From positions 372,001-436,000 of the forward strand of contig NZ_BSSM01000005.1 of assembly GCF_030269125.1 (NCBI RefSeq): DNA of 64,000 bases. Reading direction: 5' to 3'. Numbering within the stretch: the stretch's first letter is position 1; every line of letters starts with the position of its first letter. The translations under genes and the position numbers were made by a program. The stretch is from Streptomyces hygroscopicus subsp. hygroscopicus. Its GTDB lineage: Bacteria; Actinomycetota; Actinomycetes; Streptomycetales; Streptomycetaceae. Shown here one piece after another: positions 34,426-43,706 of this stretch. Under the pieces are notes generated by a model. It had not been told where the DNA came from and searched no databases. It worked only from the letters and a program-made list of their open reading frames with translations.

Positions 34426-36030
34426 TCACCCCGCCACATCCCTCCTGCGCAACCCCGCCAGTCCCACGCCGACGAACAGCACCGCGAGCCCCGTCAGCAA
34501 CAGCATCGGCGGCCAGTGCACCGTTCCGCCCGGCAGCTTCGGGAGATGGGTGAAGGGGGAGAGGTCCAGCAGCGACCGGGGGGCCTTGAGGGCGGGGCCG
34601 ACCCAGCCGAGGAGCAGGACGGCGCCCGCGACGCCCCAGGCGGCGGTCGCGCCGCGCGGCAGGACGCCGTAGAGCAGGACGGCGATGCCGCCGATGACCC
34701 AGATGGCGGGGAGCTGGGCGAGGCAGGCGGCCACGAGGGGGCCGGTGTCCTTGCCGTAGCCCGCCGCGAAGCCCAGGCCGGTGAGCAGCATCAGCAGGGC
34801 CGCGCCTCCGAAGGCGATCACCAGGTGCCCGGCCGCCCAGCGCAGCCGGCCCACCGCGCCCGCGAGGACCGGTTCGGCCCGGCCGGAGGACTCCTCGCCG
34901 TTCAGCCGCAGCACCGACTGCACGATGTACAGCGCCGCGACCAGCCCCAGCATGTTGATCAGCGCGGCCAGCAGCGCGTCGGTGAGCCCCGACTGCCCGC
35001 CCATCCGCTGGAAGATCTCCCGCGCCTGGTCGCTGTCCCGCACCATGTCCGTCGCGCCGGTCACGACCCCGCCGTAGACCACCCCCGCGACGAAGAACCC
35101 GAGACCCCAGCCCAGCACGCTGCCCCGTTGCAGCCGCCAGGCCAGCGCGCCCGCCGTGCCGAGCCGCCCCGCCGCCGGTCCCGGACGCGTGGGCAGGAAG
35201 CTCATCCCGACGTCCCGGCGCCCGGCCAGCTCGTAGGCGACCGCGCCCTGGACCACCGCCGCGCCCGCGAACAGCGCGAGCACCCACCAGCGTTCGCCCG
35301 CGAAGGGCCGCAGGTCCTCCAGCCAGCCCAGCGGCGACAGCCAGGTCAGCACCGAGGAACCGTCGGACGACGCCGAGTCGCCCGCCGCGCGCAGCACGAA
35401 CGCCGCGCCCAGCACCGCCGACGTCAGCCCCCGCGCCAGCCGCGCGCTCTCCGTCAGCTGGGCCATGATCGCCGCCACGGTCGCGAACACCAGCCCGACC
35501 CCGCCGACGCCGAGCCCGAAGGCCACCGCCCCCGCGCCGCCCTGCGCGGAGAGCCCCGCCGCGACCAGCACCGCGAGGACCGCGTTCGCGCCCGCCGCCG
35601 TCACCAGCGCGGCCGTCAGCGGCGCCCGCCGTCCGACCATCCCGGACGACACCATCTCCTGCCGCCCGCTCTCCTCCTCGTCCCGGGTGTGCCGCAGGAC
35701 CACCAGCAGGCTCATCACGGCGGCGAGCGCACCGGCGTACACCCCGACCCGCCAGGCCGTGAGCGCGCCCAGCGAGTCGGCGAAGACCGGCCCGACCATG
35801 GCCCGCAGCGAGGTGTTCGCCGCCATCTGCCGCATCAGCTCGGCGCGGGCGGCCGGGGTGCCGTAGACCGACTGGAGGCTGTTCGGCATGGACAGCACCA
35901 TCAGCGCGATCACCGCGATCCACACCGGGATCATCACCCGGTCCCGGCGCACCGCGAAACGCACCAGGGTGCCGGTACCGGCGAACGAGCGGGCGCCACC
36001 GGCCCGTACGGAGAGGGCCGCCGCGCTCAC
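34426..36030 (-). CDS. ABC-2 type exporter permease
   Basis: A 534-residue membrane protein with about 12 hydrophobic segments in two similar halves, the form seen in the TipC/ Tet-type drug ABC permeases of Streptomyces. Segments include [21 protein letters not shown] at the start and [12 protein letters not shown] at the end. It overlaps the upstream ATPase gene by ATGA. Together they form an exporter, probably of a drug or peptide; a MarR/GbsR-type gene is divergent. Confidence 0.87.
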   Translation of the reverse strand: MSAAALSVRAGGARSFAGTGTLVRFAVRRDRVMIPVWIAVIALMVLSMPNSLQSVYGTPAARAELMRQMAANTSLRAMVGPVFADSLGALTAWRVGVYAGALAAVMSLLVVLRHTRDEEESGRQEMVSSGMVGRRAPLTAALVTAAGANAVLAVLVAAGLSAQGGAGAVAFGLGVGGVGLVFATVAAIMAQLTESARLARGLTSAVLGAAFVLRAAGDSASSDGSSVLTWLSPLGWLEDLRPFAGERWWVLALFAGAAVVQGAVAYELAGRRDVGMSFLPTRPGPAAGRLGTAGALAWRLQRGSVLGWGLGFFVAGVVYGGVVTGATDMVRDSDQAREIFQRMGGQSGLTDALLAALINMLGLVAALYIVQSVLRLNGEESSGRAEPVLAGAVGRLRWAAGHLVIAFGGAALLMLLTGLGFAAGYGKDTGPLVAACLAQLPAIWVIGGIAVLLYGVLPRGATAAWGVAGAVLLLGWVGPALKAPRSLLDLSPFTHLPKLPGGTVHWPPMLLLTGLAVLFVGVGLAGLRRRDVAG

Positions 36031-37007
36031 ACCGCCACCCCGTCCGCGTCGTCGGCCTGGTCCGTGTCGTCGGCGCCCTGCGCGTAGTGCCGCAGGAACA
36101 GCTCCTCCAGCGTCGGCGGCGTCGACGTCAGCGTCCGCACCCCCGACTCACCGAGCGCCCGCAGCAGCCCGTCGAGTCGGTCGGTGTCGACCTGGAGCCG
36201 CACCCGCCGGCCCTGGACGTCGAGGTCGTGCACGCCCGGCAGATCCGCCAGCCCGACGGGCACGCGCGCGAGTTCGGCGGTCACGCTGGTCCGGGTCAGG
36301 TGCCGCAGCTCGGCCAGCGAACCGCTTTCCACCGTCCGCCCCTTGCGGATGATGCTGACCCGGTCGCACAGCCGCTCCACCTCGCTGAGGATGTGGGAGG
36401 ACAGCAGGACCGTGCGGCCGCGCGCCCGCTCCTCCTCCACACAGCGCCGGAAGACCTCCTCCATCAAGGGGTCCAGGCCCGAGGTCGGCTCGTCCAGGAT
36501 CAGCAGGTCCACGTCCGAGGCGAAGGCGGCGACCAGGGCGACCTTCTGCCGGTTGCCCTTGGAGTAGGTGCGGCCCTTCTTGGTCGGGTCCAGCTCGAAG
36601 CGCTCGACCAGTTCGTCGCGCCGCCGCGGGTCGAGCCCGCCCGCCCGTCGTCCGCCGCCACCCTGCCTGACGCGCTTCGCGCGCCCTCCTTGATGCAGCC
36701 GGCCGAACAGGTCGATGACCTCGCCGCCGGACAGATTGCGCCAGAGGGTCACGTCACCGGGCACGTAGGCGATCCGCCGGTGCACCTCCACCGCGTCCCG
36801 CCAGGGATCGCGGCCCAGCACCCGCACCGCGCCGGCGTCGGCGCGCAGCAGCCCGAGCAGTACCCGGATGGCGGTCGACTTGCCCGCGCCGTTCGGTCCC
36901 AGGAAGCCGTGCACCTCGCCGGACTCGACGTCGAGGTCGAGGCCGTCCAGCGCATGGGTGCGGCCGAAGGACTTGTGCAGCCCGGCGACCGTGATTGCCT
37001 TGGTCAT
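36027..37007 (-). CDS. ABC exporter ATPase
   Basis: A 326-residue ATPase. Walker A GPNGAGKS (37-44), Q/D-loop region [11 protein letters not shown], signature region [12 protein letters not shown] (148-158; the diverged form typical of this drug-export branch), Walker [13 protein letters not shown] (168-179) and switch His in [12 protein letters not shown]. The C-terminal 90 residues form the usual regulatory extension. ATG 37007 follows the promoter region. Residues about 105-122 ([18 protein letters not shown]) look inserted compared with close relatives, where the helical region continues more directly to [10 protein letters not shown]. Coupled to the permease by a 4-base overlap. Confidence 0.92.
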   Translation of the reverse strand: MTKAITVAGLHKSFGRTHALDGLDLDVESGEVHGFLGPNGAGKSTAIRVLLGLLRADAGAVRVLGRDPWRDAVEVHRRIAYVPGDVTLWRNLSGGEVIDLFGRLHQGGRAKRVRQGGGGRRAGGLDPRRRDELVERFELDPTKKGRTYSKGNRQKVALVAAFASDVDLLILDEPTSGLDPLMEEVFRRCVEEERARGRTVLLSSHILSEVERLCDRVSIIRKGRTVESGSLAELRHLTRTSVTAELARVPVGLADLPGVHDLDVQGRRVRLQVDTDRLDGLLRALGESGVRTLTSTPPTLEELFLRHYAQGADDTDQADDADGVAV

Positions 37008-37026
37008 GGACCGAACGTACGCTTCT

Positions 37027-37080
37027 TTCACAAACTTGTGAAGTTACCGAAGGTCCCTAATGTTGGGTACCGTAGGGACC
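37027..37080. promoter_or_regulatory. Operators between the ABC exporter and its divergent regulator
   Basis: Two inverted repeats lie in the 73-base divergent region. TTCACAA-AC-TTGTGAA (37027-37042) is a perfect 7-2-7 palindrome next to the ATPase start. GGTCCCTA (37052-37059) and TAGGGACC (37073-37080) form an 8-bp repeat that abuts the regulator ATG. The layout fits binding by the 37081 regulator to control both directions. Confidence 0.7.
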
Positions 37081-37584
37081 ATGACGGAAGCGGTGGGGGC
37101 GGATGCGGCGGTCCGGGACCCCGAGGCGGTCTCGACGTTCGTGGAGCGCTTCGCGGCCCAGCTCGTCGAGGCGGGGATGGCCCGCATGCCCTCCCGTGTC
37201 TTCGCCGCCCTACTCGCCTCCGACACCGGCACCCTGACCTCGGCCGAGCTGGGCGAACAGCTGAAGATCAGCCCCGCCGCCGTCTCCGGCGCGGTGCGCT
37301 ACCTCGCCCAGGTCCACATGGTCTCCCGCGAGCGTGAGCCGGGCTCCCGCCGCGAGCGCTACCGCGTCCACAGCGACCAGTGGTACGAGGCCCTCACCAG
37401 CCGCGAAGCCGTCATCAAGCGCTGGGAGGACGCCCTGCGCGAGGGCGTCACCGGCCTCGGCGCCGACACCCCCGCGGGCCGCCGCCTCGCCGAGACCCTG
37501 GACTTCTTCGAGTTCATCGAGCGGGACGTGGCCGCGATGATGGAACGGTGGCGGGCCTACCGGGACGAGAAGTACACCCGCTGA
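37081..37584 (+). CDS. MarR/GbsR-type transcriptional regulator
   Basis: A 167-residue winged-helix regulator. HTH and wing: ARMPSRVFAALLASDTGTLTSAEL, GEQLKISPAAVSGAVRYLAQ, VHMVSREREPGSRRERYRV. A C-terminal helical region (DFFEFIERDVAAMMERWRAY) mediates dimerisation. The GARMPSR...SxAAVSGA pattern is that of GbsR-like proteins that guard drug exporters in actinobacteria. It is divergent from the ABC exporter and probably represses it until an exporter substrate binds. Confidence 0.88.
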   Translation: MTEAVGADAAVRDPEAVSTFVERFAAQLVEAGMARMPSRVFAALLASDTGTLTSAELGEQLKISPAAVSGAVRYLAQVHMVSREREPGSRRERYRVHSDQWYEALTSREAVIKRWEDALREGVTGLGADTPAGRRLAETLDFFEFIERDVAAMMERWRAYRDEKYTR

Positions 37585-37597
37585 GGGCGGAGGGCGC

Positions 37598-39109
37598 CTA
37601 CCGTTCCTTCGTCTCCTCCAGCACGGTGCGCCCCAGCAGCGCGTACCGCTCCGGGGCCCGCCGCTTGAGGTAACTCGCGTACGACACGCCCACCAGTGCC
37701 ACGGCCGCCACCAGCCACGGTGTGGCCCGCAGCACCAGCGAACCCGACTCGCTCCCCGCCGCCGCGCCCATGTTGGACACCAGCAGCACCACCACCCCGA
37801 GCATCGCCGCTCCCCCCACCAGCGGCGCGGTGAACGTCCGGAACCAGTGCCGGCTCTCGGGGTGGTGCGACCGGAAGTACACCAGCACCGCGAACGAGCA
37901 CACGGCCTGTACGACGAGGATCGCCATCGTCCCGAGGATCGCGAGCAGCACGTACGTCCCGGTGTACGGGTCCTTCCCCGCGGCCCAGAACGCGCCGATC
38001 AGCACCGCCGCGACCACCGTCTGCACCAGCCCGGCGATGTGCGGCGACCCGTGCCGGGCGTGCGTGCGCCCGATCGTGCGCCGGAGCGAGGGCAGGACGC
38101 CCTCGCGGCCCAGCGCGTACAGATACCGCGCGGCACAGTTGTGGAAGGCCATGCCGCAGGCCAGCGAGCCCGTGATCATCAGCCACTGCATGACGTCGAC
38201 GGCCCAGTGGCCGACGTAGCGCTCGGTGGGGGCGAAGAACATCGTGAGCGGGTTCGCGGAGGACGCGGCCCGCACGGCCTCCGCCTCGCCGTTGCCCGAG
38301 ATGGCCATCCAGGAGACGAAGACGTAGAAGACCCCGACGCCCAGGACGCTGACCATGGTCGCCCTGGGGATGATCCGTTTCGGGTCGCGGGACTCCTCGC
38401 CGTACATCGCGGTGGACTCGAAGCCGACCCAGGACCAGAAGGCGAAGAAGAGGCCGAGCCCGGCGGACGTGCCCTTGAAGGCGTTGACCGGGTCGACCGG
38501 CGCGAGGCTGAAGCCGTGCGGGCCACCGCCGTGCAGGGCCACGGACACCGCCATCGCGGCGAGCACGGTGACCTCGGTCGCCAGCAGCACCACCAGCAGT
38601 TTCTCGGCGACGCTGACCCCGAACCAGGTGCCGGTCGCGTTGACCGCCAGCATCAGGATCGCGAAGGCCCACCAGGGCAGACGCACCCCGGTCTGGTCCC
38701 GCAGGGTGGTCGTGGCGAAGGTGGAGAAGATCCCGATCAGCGCGGGCTCGAACACGACGTAGGCAAAGGTGGCGAGGAGGCCCGAGGCGAGCCCGACGGT
38801 GCGGCCGAGACCGTAGGAGATGAAGCCGTAGAACGCGCCCGTCGACGTGATGTGCTTCGCCATCGAGGTGAAACCGACGGAAAAGATTGCCAGCACGACC
38901 ATTGCGACGAGATAGCTCGCGGGTGCCCCGACACCGTTGCCCGACGACACCATGAACGGCACGTTCCCGGTCATCGCGGTGATCGGCGCGGCCGTCGCCA
39001 CGGCCATGAAGACCACGCCGAGCAGCCCGACGGCATTGGGTTTCAGCCGGTGAATCGTTTCGTCGCCGCCGGTCTCCGCCGCCGGGACCACACCCTCGTC
39101 CACTGCCAT
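37598..39109 (-). CDS. APC-family amino acid permease
   Basis: A 503-residue secondary transporter with 12 predicted helices. The first helix carries LGVVFMAVATAAPITAMTGN (family glycine-rich unwound segment region), and later GLGLFFAFWSWVGFESTAMYGEESRDPKRIIPRA matches the APC consensus FEGAA...E..NP-R..P. It takes up an amino acid or amine by proton or sodium symport. It converges on the MarR-type gene with a 13-base gap. Substrate not predictable. Confidence 0.9.
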   Translation of the reverse strand: MAVDEGVVPAAETGGDETIHRLKPNAVGLLGVVFMAVATAAPITAMTGNVPFMVSSGNGVGAPASYLVAMVVLAIFSVGFTSMAKHITSTGAFYGFISYGLGRTVGLASGLLATFAYVVFEPALIGIFSTFATTTLRDQTGVRLPWWAFAILMLAVNATGTWFGVSVAEKLLVVLLATEVTVLAAMAVSVALHGGGPHGFSLAPVDPVNAFKGTSAGLGLFFAFWSWVGFESTAMYGEESRDPKRIIPRATMVSVLGVGVFYVFVSWMAISGNGEAEAVRAASSANPLTMFFAPTERYVGHWAVDVMQWLMITGSLACGMAFHNCAARYLYALGREGVLPSLRRTIGRTHARHGSPHIAGLVQTVVAAVLIGAFWAAGKDPYTGTYVLLAILGTMAILVVQAVCSFAVLVYFRSHHPESRHWFRTFTAPLVGGAAMLGVVVLLVSNMGAAAGSESGSLVLRATPWLVAAVALVGVSYASYLKRRAPERYALLGRTVLEETKER

Positions 39110-39237
39110 GAATGACCCCCTCCGGGTCCGCTCCCTGGGTCCTGATGGAGCAGGATGCTGGACGACCGGGGGGTGCGGGAAGGGGTCGGAACTGTTAAAT
39201 ATTTGTCACTAGACCATTGGGGTGAGGAGTTGAGGTG

Positions 39238-40077
39238 TCAGTCGTGGGCGGGCAGCACCAGAGCCCACGCCCCCTCGGCCACCCGCCAGGTGCGGCGCCG
39301 AACCGGGCCCGTCACCTTCGTGTCGGCGCGGTAGTGGAAGTCGGGGCCGGTGACCGTGACCGTGCGCCCCGAGGCCCGCAGGGGCGTCGCCTCCGCGCCC
39401 ACGGAGAGGGGGTGGACCGTCAGTTCCGCCAGGCCGCCGGTGGCCGGGGCCAGGGAGAGGGACTCCACCGGCTGGTCCAGGTCCACCAGGGTGTCGCCGT
39501 CGACCTCCACCCGAAGCCGGGTGGGGCCGGGGGCGGGTATCGCGGACAGCCGGGCGGGGCGCGGGCTCAGGGTGCGCACCAGGGACCGGTACCAGGGGCG
39601 GGCGGCGGCCGCCATCGGCGCGGGGGCGGGCGCCCGCACCGGGGCCGGGGGGATGGCCAGCTCGCCGAGGACCAGCCCGTCGCTGTCGTCGGCCAGCAGA
39701 TCCAGCCGGCGCTCCTCGCCGTCCAGCACCGCCCGCGCCGCCGCCACCGCCCCCGTCGGCACCCCGAGGGACTCCGCCAGGGTCAGCGCCTCGCCCACCG
39801 GGACCATCGACAGCGCACATCCGGCCAGTTCCCGCTCCCGGTGCAGCAGGGTCACGGCCCGCATCAGGGCCGCGTCGTCGCCCACCACCACCGGACGGCG
39901 GGAACCCCTACGGCCCAGTGCCCGCGCGAATTCCTCGGGCCCCTCCGGAAGACAGACCTTGGCCGCCGCACCCGCGCTGAGCACGTCTTTCGCGATCCGA
40001 ACGGACTCCCCGTCCGTCTGCCGTGCCCCCGGATCGATGATCACCAGCAGCTGATCGGACGTCGCGAAAGTCGCCAC
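39238..40077 (-). CDS. Diacylglycerol-kinase-like protein with degenerate nucleotide motif
   Basis: A 279-residue protein resembling the DAGK catalytic fold (SDQLLVIIDPGARQTDGES at the start like NP..G, then LSMVPVGEALTLAESLGVPTGAVAAARAVLDG). The hallmark GGDGT nucleotide loop is not seen; the corresponding spot reads VVVGDDAAL (about 63-71). The C-terminal half gives beta strands (TRLRVEVDGDTLVDLDQPVESL, LRASGRTVTVTGPDFHYRA). It may be a catalytically inactive lipid- or nucleotide-binding relative. GTG 40077 is chosen; AGGCAGGA lies upstream. Divergent from purA. Confidence 0.7.
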   Translation of the reverse strand: MATFATSDQLLVIIDPGARQTDGESVRIAKDVLSAGAAAKVCLPEGPEEFARALGRRGSRRPVVVGDDAALMRAVTLLHRERELAGCALSMVPVGEALTLAESLGVPTGAVAAARAVLDGEERRLDLLADDSDGLVLGELAIPPAPVRAPAPAPMAAAARPWYRSLVRTLSPRPARLSAIPAPGPTRLRVEVDGDTLVDLDQPVESLSLAPATGGLAELTVHPLSVGAEATPLRASGRTVTVTGPDFHYRADTKVTGPVRRRTWRVAEGAWALVLPAHD

Positions 40078-40119
40078 CTCGGTCCTGCCTCGCTTCCTCG
40101 GGTAGCATCTTTGTGCAAG

Positions 40120-40147
40120 AGCCCCTTGCGCTATTGCGCCAGGGGCT
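40120..40147. promoter_or_regulatory. Hairpin in the purA upstream region
   Basis: AGCCCCT/AGGGGCT (7 bp) plus, after one mismatch, GCGC/GCGC, closing a TATT loop. It lies 43 bases from the DAGK-like start and about 130 bases before purA. It could be a terminator of an incoming transcript, or a leader structure acting on purA expression. No purine-riboswitch core was recognised. Role unknown. Confidence 0.5.
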
Positions 40148-40274
40148 TCGTCTATTCCGGGGCATCCGGTCCGACGGTTGTGCGGCCAACGACGGTCGCG
40201 GTGGCACGCGGCGGTGAACCTTACGCCCACGCCCCTGACCTTGGACATGCCCCGCCCGGAAGGGGTGTACGCGC

Positions 40275-41558
40275 GTGCCCGCACTTGTGCTGCTCGGTGC
40301 TCAGTGGGGTGACGAGGGCAAGGGGAAGGCCACCGACCTGCTCGGTGGATCGGTGGATTATGTGGTGCGATACCAGGGCGGCAACAACGCCGGCCACACG
40401 GTCGTCGTCGGCGACCAGAAGTACGCACTCCACCTCCTGCCCTCCGGCATCCTCTCTCCCGGATGCACGCCGGTCATCGGCAACGGTGTCGTCGTCGACC
40501 CCTCGGTCCTGCTCTCCGAGCTGAGCGGTCTGAACGAGCGAGGCGTCGACACCTCCAAGCTCCTCATCAGCGGCAACGCGCACGTCATCACGCCGTACAA
40601 CGTCACGGTCGACAAGGTGACGGAACGCTTCCTCGGCAAGCGGAAGATCGGCACGACCGGGCGCGGCATCGGCCCCACCTACGCGGACAAGATCAACCGC
40701 GTGGGCATCCGGGTCCAGGACCTGTACGACGAGTCGATCCTCCAGCAGAAGGTGGAGGCGGCGCTCGACGTCAAGAACCAGATGCTCACCAAGCTCTACA
40801 ACCGCCGCGCCATCGCCGCCGAGCAGGTGGTCGAGGAGCTGCTGGGCTACGCCGAGCAGATCAAGCCGTACGTCGCCGACACCGTGCTGATCCTCAACCA
40901 GGCCCTGGAGGAGGACAAGGTCGTGCTGTTCGAGGGCGGCCAGGGCACGCTGCTCGACATCGACCACGGCACGTACCCCTTCGTCACCTCCTCCAACCCG
41001 ACCGCGGGCGGCGCCTGCACCGGTTCGGGTGTGGGGCCGACGAAGATCAGCCGGGTCATCGGCATCCTCAAGGCGTACACCACCCGTGTCGGCGCCGGTC
41101 CGTTCCCGACCGAGCTGTTCGACAAGGACGGCGAGGCGCTGCGCCGGATCGGCGGCGAGCGCGGTGTGACCACCGGCCGTGACCGCCGCTGCGGCTGGTT
41201 CGACGCGGTCATCGCGCGGTACGCGACCCGGGTGAACGGCCTCACCGACTTCTTCCTCACCAAGCTGGACGTCCTCACCGGCTGGGAGCAGATCCCGGTC
41301 TGCGTGGCGTACGAGATCGACGGCAAGCGGGTGGAGGAACTGCCCTACTCGCAGAGTGACTTCCACCACGCGAAGCCCGTCTACGAGAACCTGCCGGGCT
41401 GGTCCGAGGACATCACCAAGGCGAAGACCTTCGCGGAGCTGCCGAAGAACGCGCAGAACTACGTGAAGGCGCTGGAGGAGATGTCCGGCGCCCCGATCTC
41501 CGCGATCGGCGTGGGTCCGGGCCGGGACGAGACGATCGAGGTCAACTCCTTCCTGTAA
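40275..41558 (+). CDS. purA: Adenylosuccinate synthetase
   Basis: This 427-residue enzyme makes adenylosuccinate from IMP, aspartate and GTP in AMP synthesis. P-loop [14 protein letters not shown] (about 8-21), [14 protein letters not shown], the catalytic-base His in NAGHT, IMP loop [37 protein letters not shown], and the C-terminal VGPGRDETI are all intact. GTG 40275 is chosen. Expression may involve the upstream hairpin. Confidence 0.97.
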   Translation: MPALVLLGAQWGDEGKGKATDLLGGSVDYVVRYQGGNNAGHTVVVGDQKYALHLLPSGILSPGCTPVIGNGVVVDPSVLLSELSGLNERGVDTSKLLISGNAHVITPYNVTVDKVTERFLGKRKIGTTGRGIGPTYADKINRVGIRVQDLYDESILQQKVEAALDVKNQMLTKLYNRRAIAAEQVVEELLGYAEQIKPYVADTVLILNQALEEDKVVLFEGGQGTLLDIDHGTYPFVTSSNPTAGGACTGSGVGPTKISRVIGILKAYTTRVGAGPFPTELFDKDGEALRRIGGERGVTTGRDRRCGWFDAVIARYATRVNGLTDFFLTKLDVLTGWEQIPVCVAYEIDGKRVEELPYSQSDFHHAKPVYENLPGWSEDITKAKTFAELPKNAQNYVKALEEMSGAPISAIGVGPGRDETIEVNSFL

Positions 41559-41588
41559 GCCGGAGTTCGACCCGGCTTCACCGTGCGG

Positions 41589-41632
41589 CAGCGCCCGCCG
41601 GTTCCGCCCCCGGGCGGTTCCGGCGGGCGCTG
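41589..41632 (+). terminator. Terminator after purA
   Basis: A 13-bp stem (41589-41601 with 41620-41632) around an inner CCGCCC/GGGCGG stem, ending TGTCGCGTTCC. Thirty bases after the purA stop. Confidence 0.85.
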
Positions 41633-41780
41633 TCGCGTTCCGGCCAACCTGACTCATCCTTGACCTGGACATGGTCATTTCCTGGTTTGCGGCGATGAGG
41701 GGCACGAGCACGATCTACGCGGGTAGCCTCCGCATGGAACGACCCTCTGCTCGCGCCAACTCCACTCTCAGGAGCCTTGA

Positions 41781-43601
41781 ATGACCCACAGTCCCATGAA
41801 CCGCCGGGAGTTCGTGAAGAAGTCGGCCGTCACCGGCGCCGCCGTCGCCGCGGCGGGTGCGGTGGGCCCCGGCACCGCCGAGGCGGCCGAGAACGGTCAC
41901 TCCGGAAAGGCGCCGCGCACCTGGTCGTTCTCCATCCTGGGCACCACCGACCTGCACAGCCACGTCTTCGACTGGGACTACTACGCGGACGCGCCCTACA
42001 AGGACAAGAAGGGCAACTCCGTGGGCGTCGCGCGCGTCGCCACCCTCATCAAGCAGCAGCGTGAGGCCAAGGGCGAGCACCGGGTGCTGCTGGTCGACGC
42101 CGGCGACATCATCCAGGGCACCTCCCTCGCCTACTACTTCGCCCGGGTCGACCCGATCACCGGTACCGACGGCGAGAGCGGCCCCAAGCACCCCATGGCC
42201 GTCGCCATGAACCACATGCGCTACGACGCCGCCGCGCTCGGCAACCACGAGTTCAACTACGGCATCGACACGCTGCGCAAGTTCGAGGACCAGTGCGACT
42301 TCCCGCTGCTCGGCGCGAACGCCCTGCACGCGACCTCGCTGCGGCCCGCCTTCCAGCCGTACACCGTCAAGCGCATCAAGGTCCCCGGCGCCCCCGACAT
42401 CAAGGTCGGCATCCTCGGCCTGACCAACCCCGGCATCGCGATCTGGGACAAGGACAACGTCGGCGGCAAGCTGGTCTTCCCCGGTCTGGTCGAGCAGGCG
42501 AAGAAGTACGTGCCGCGGCTGCGCGCGCTCGGCTGTGACGTCGTCTTCCTGACCGACCACTCCGGCCTGGACGGCTCGTCCTCGTGGGGCGACGCGCTCC
42601 CCTACATCGAGAACGCGTCCAACCTGGTCGCCGAGCAGGTCCCGGGCATCGACGCGATCCTCGTGGGCCACACCCACGTCGAGGTGCCGTCGTACACCGT
42701 CAAGAACGAGGAGACCGGCGAGGACGTCCTGCTGTCCGAGCCGTACTGCTGGGGCTACCGCCTCAGCGTCTTCGACTTCGAGCTGGAACTCCACCACGGT
42801 CAGTGGAAGGTGACGAGCAAGAAGGCGCAGACCCTCAACCCCAACGGGGTGGACGAGGACCCGGAGATCAAGAAGCTCCTGGAGGCCGACCACGAGCTGG
42901 TGGTGAAGTACGTCAACACCCCGGTCGGCACCTGCACGACGGACCTCTCGGCGGCGGAGTCCTGCTGGAAGGACGTGCCGATCATGGACTTCATCCACAA
43001 GGTCCAGACCGAGACGGTCAAGGCCGGCCTCTCCGCGGCCGACGCCGCCCTCCCGCTGATCTCGGTCGCGGCGCCCTTCAGCCGCACGGCCGACATCCCG
43101 CAGGGCAACGTCACCATCAGGGACATCGCCGGGCTCTACATCTACGACAACACGCTCTACGGCAAGAAGCTCACGGGCGCCCAGCTGAAGGACTACCTGG
43201 AGTACGCGGCCAAGTACTACCACCAGGTGCCGGCGGGCACGCAGGTCGACACCGAGACGCTGACGAACGCCAACAGCTTCTGGGACTACATGTACGACAC
43301 GGCGGCCGGCGTCGACTACGACATCGACATCGCCCAGCCCGAGGGCTCCCGCATCAAGAACCTCAGCTACGGCGGCGCCCCCGTCGCCGACGACCAGGTC
43401 TTCGTGGTCGCCGTCAACAACTACCGCGCCAACGGCGGTTCGGGTTACCCGCACATCGCCACGGCGGAGATCGCGTACAGCTCCACCAACGAGATCCGCC
43501 AGCTCATGATCGACTACGTCACCGCGAAGAAGTCCCTCGACCCGGCCGACTTCGCGGTCACCAACTGGAAGCTGACCCAGGCGGGCACGCCGGTCTTCTA
43601 G
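41781..43601 (+). CDS. Tat-exported bifunctional metallophosphatase/5'-nucleotidase
   Basis: A 606-residue secreted enzyme that dephosphorylates nucleotides outside the cell. A twin-arginine signal is plain (NRREFVKKSAVTGAAVAAAG, Ala-rich cleavage near 37-38). The metallophosphatase domain has TTDLHSHV, DAGDIIQGT, GNHEFNYG, and GHTHVEVP, which supply the two-metal ligands. The C-terminal 5'-nucleotidase domain follows (DIAGLYIYDNTLYGKKLTGAQLKDYLEYAA). ATG 41781 follows CAGGAGCC. It lies after purA, and may scavenge purine and phosphate. Confidence 0.93.
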   Translation: MTHSPMNRREFVKKSAVTGAAVAAAGAVGPGTAEAAENGHSGKAPRTWSFSILGTTDLHSHVFDWDYYADAPYKDKKGNSVGVARVATLIKQQREAKGEHRVLLVDAGDIIQGTSLAYYFARVDPITGTDGESGPKHPMAVAMNHMRYDAAALGNHEFNYGIDTLRKFEDQCDFPLLGANALHATSLRPAFQPYTVKRIKVPGAPDIKVGILGLTNPGIAIWDKDNVGGKLVFPGLVEQAKKYVPRLRALGCDVVFLTDHSGLDGSSSWGDALPYIENASNLVAEQVPGIDAILVGHTHVEVPSYTVKNEETGEDVLLSEPYCWGYRLSVFDFELELHHGQWKVTSKKAQTLNPNGVDEDPEIKKLLEADHELVVKYVNTPVGTCTTDLSAAESCWKDVPIMDFIHKVQTETVKAGLSAADAALPLISVAAPFSRTADIPQGNVTIRDIAGLYIYDNTLYGKKLTGAQLKDYLEYAAKYYHQVPAGTQVDTETLTNANSFWDYMYDTAAGVDYDIDIAQPEGSRIKNLSYGGAPVADDQVFVVAVNNYRANGGSGYPHIATAEIAYSSTNEIRQLMIDYVTAKKSLDPADFAVTNWKLTQAGTPVF

Positions 43602-43706
43602 CCCCCTCCGTTCCTCCTCCCCGCCCACCCACCCCTCTCGCCCGGCCGAGGGGCGGGCGGGCGGCAGGTGCGACGGAGCCGCCGCCCGGCGGCCTCGGGC
43701 GGGTCG

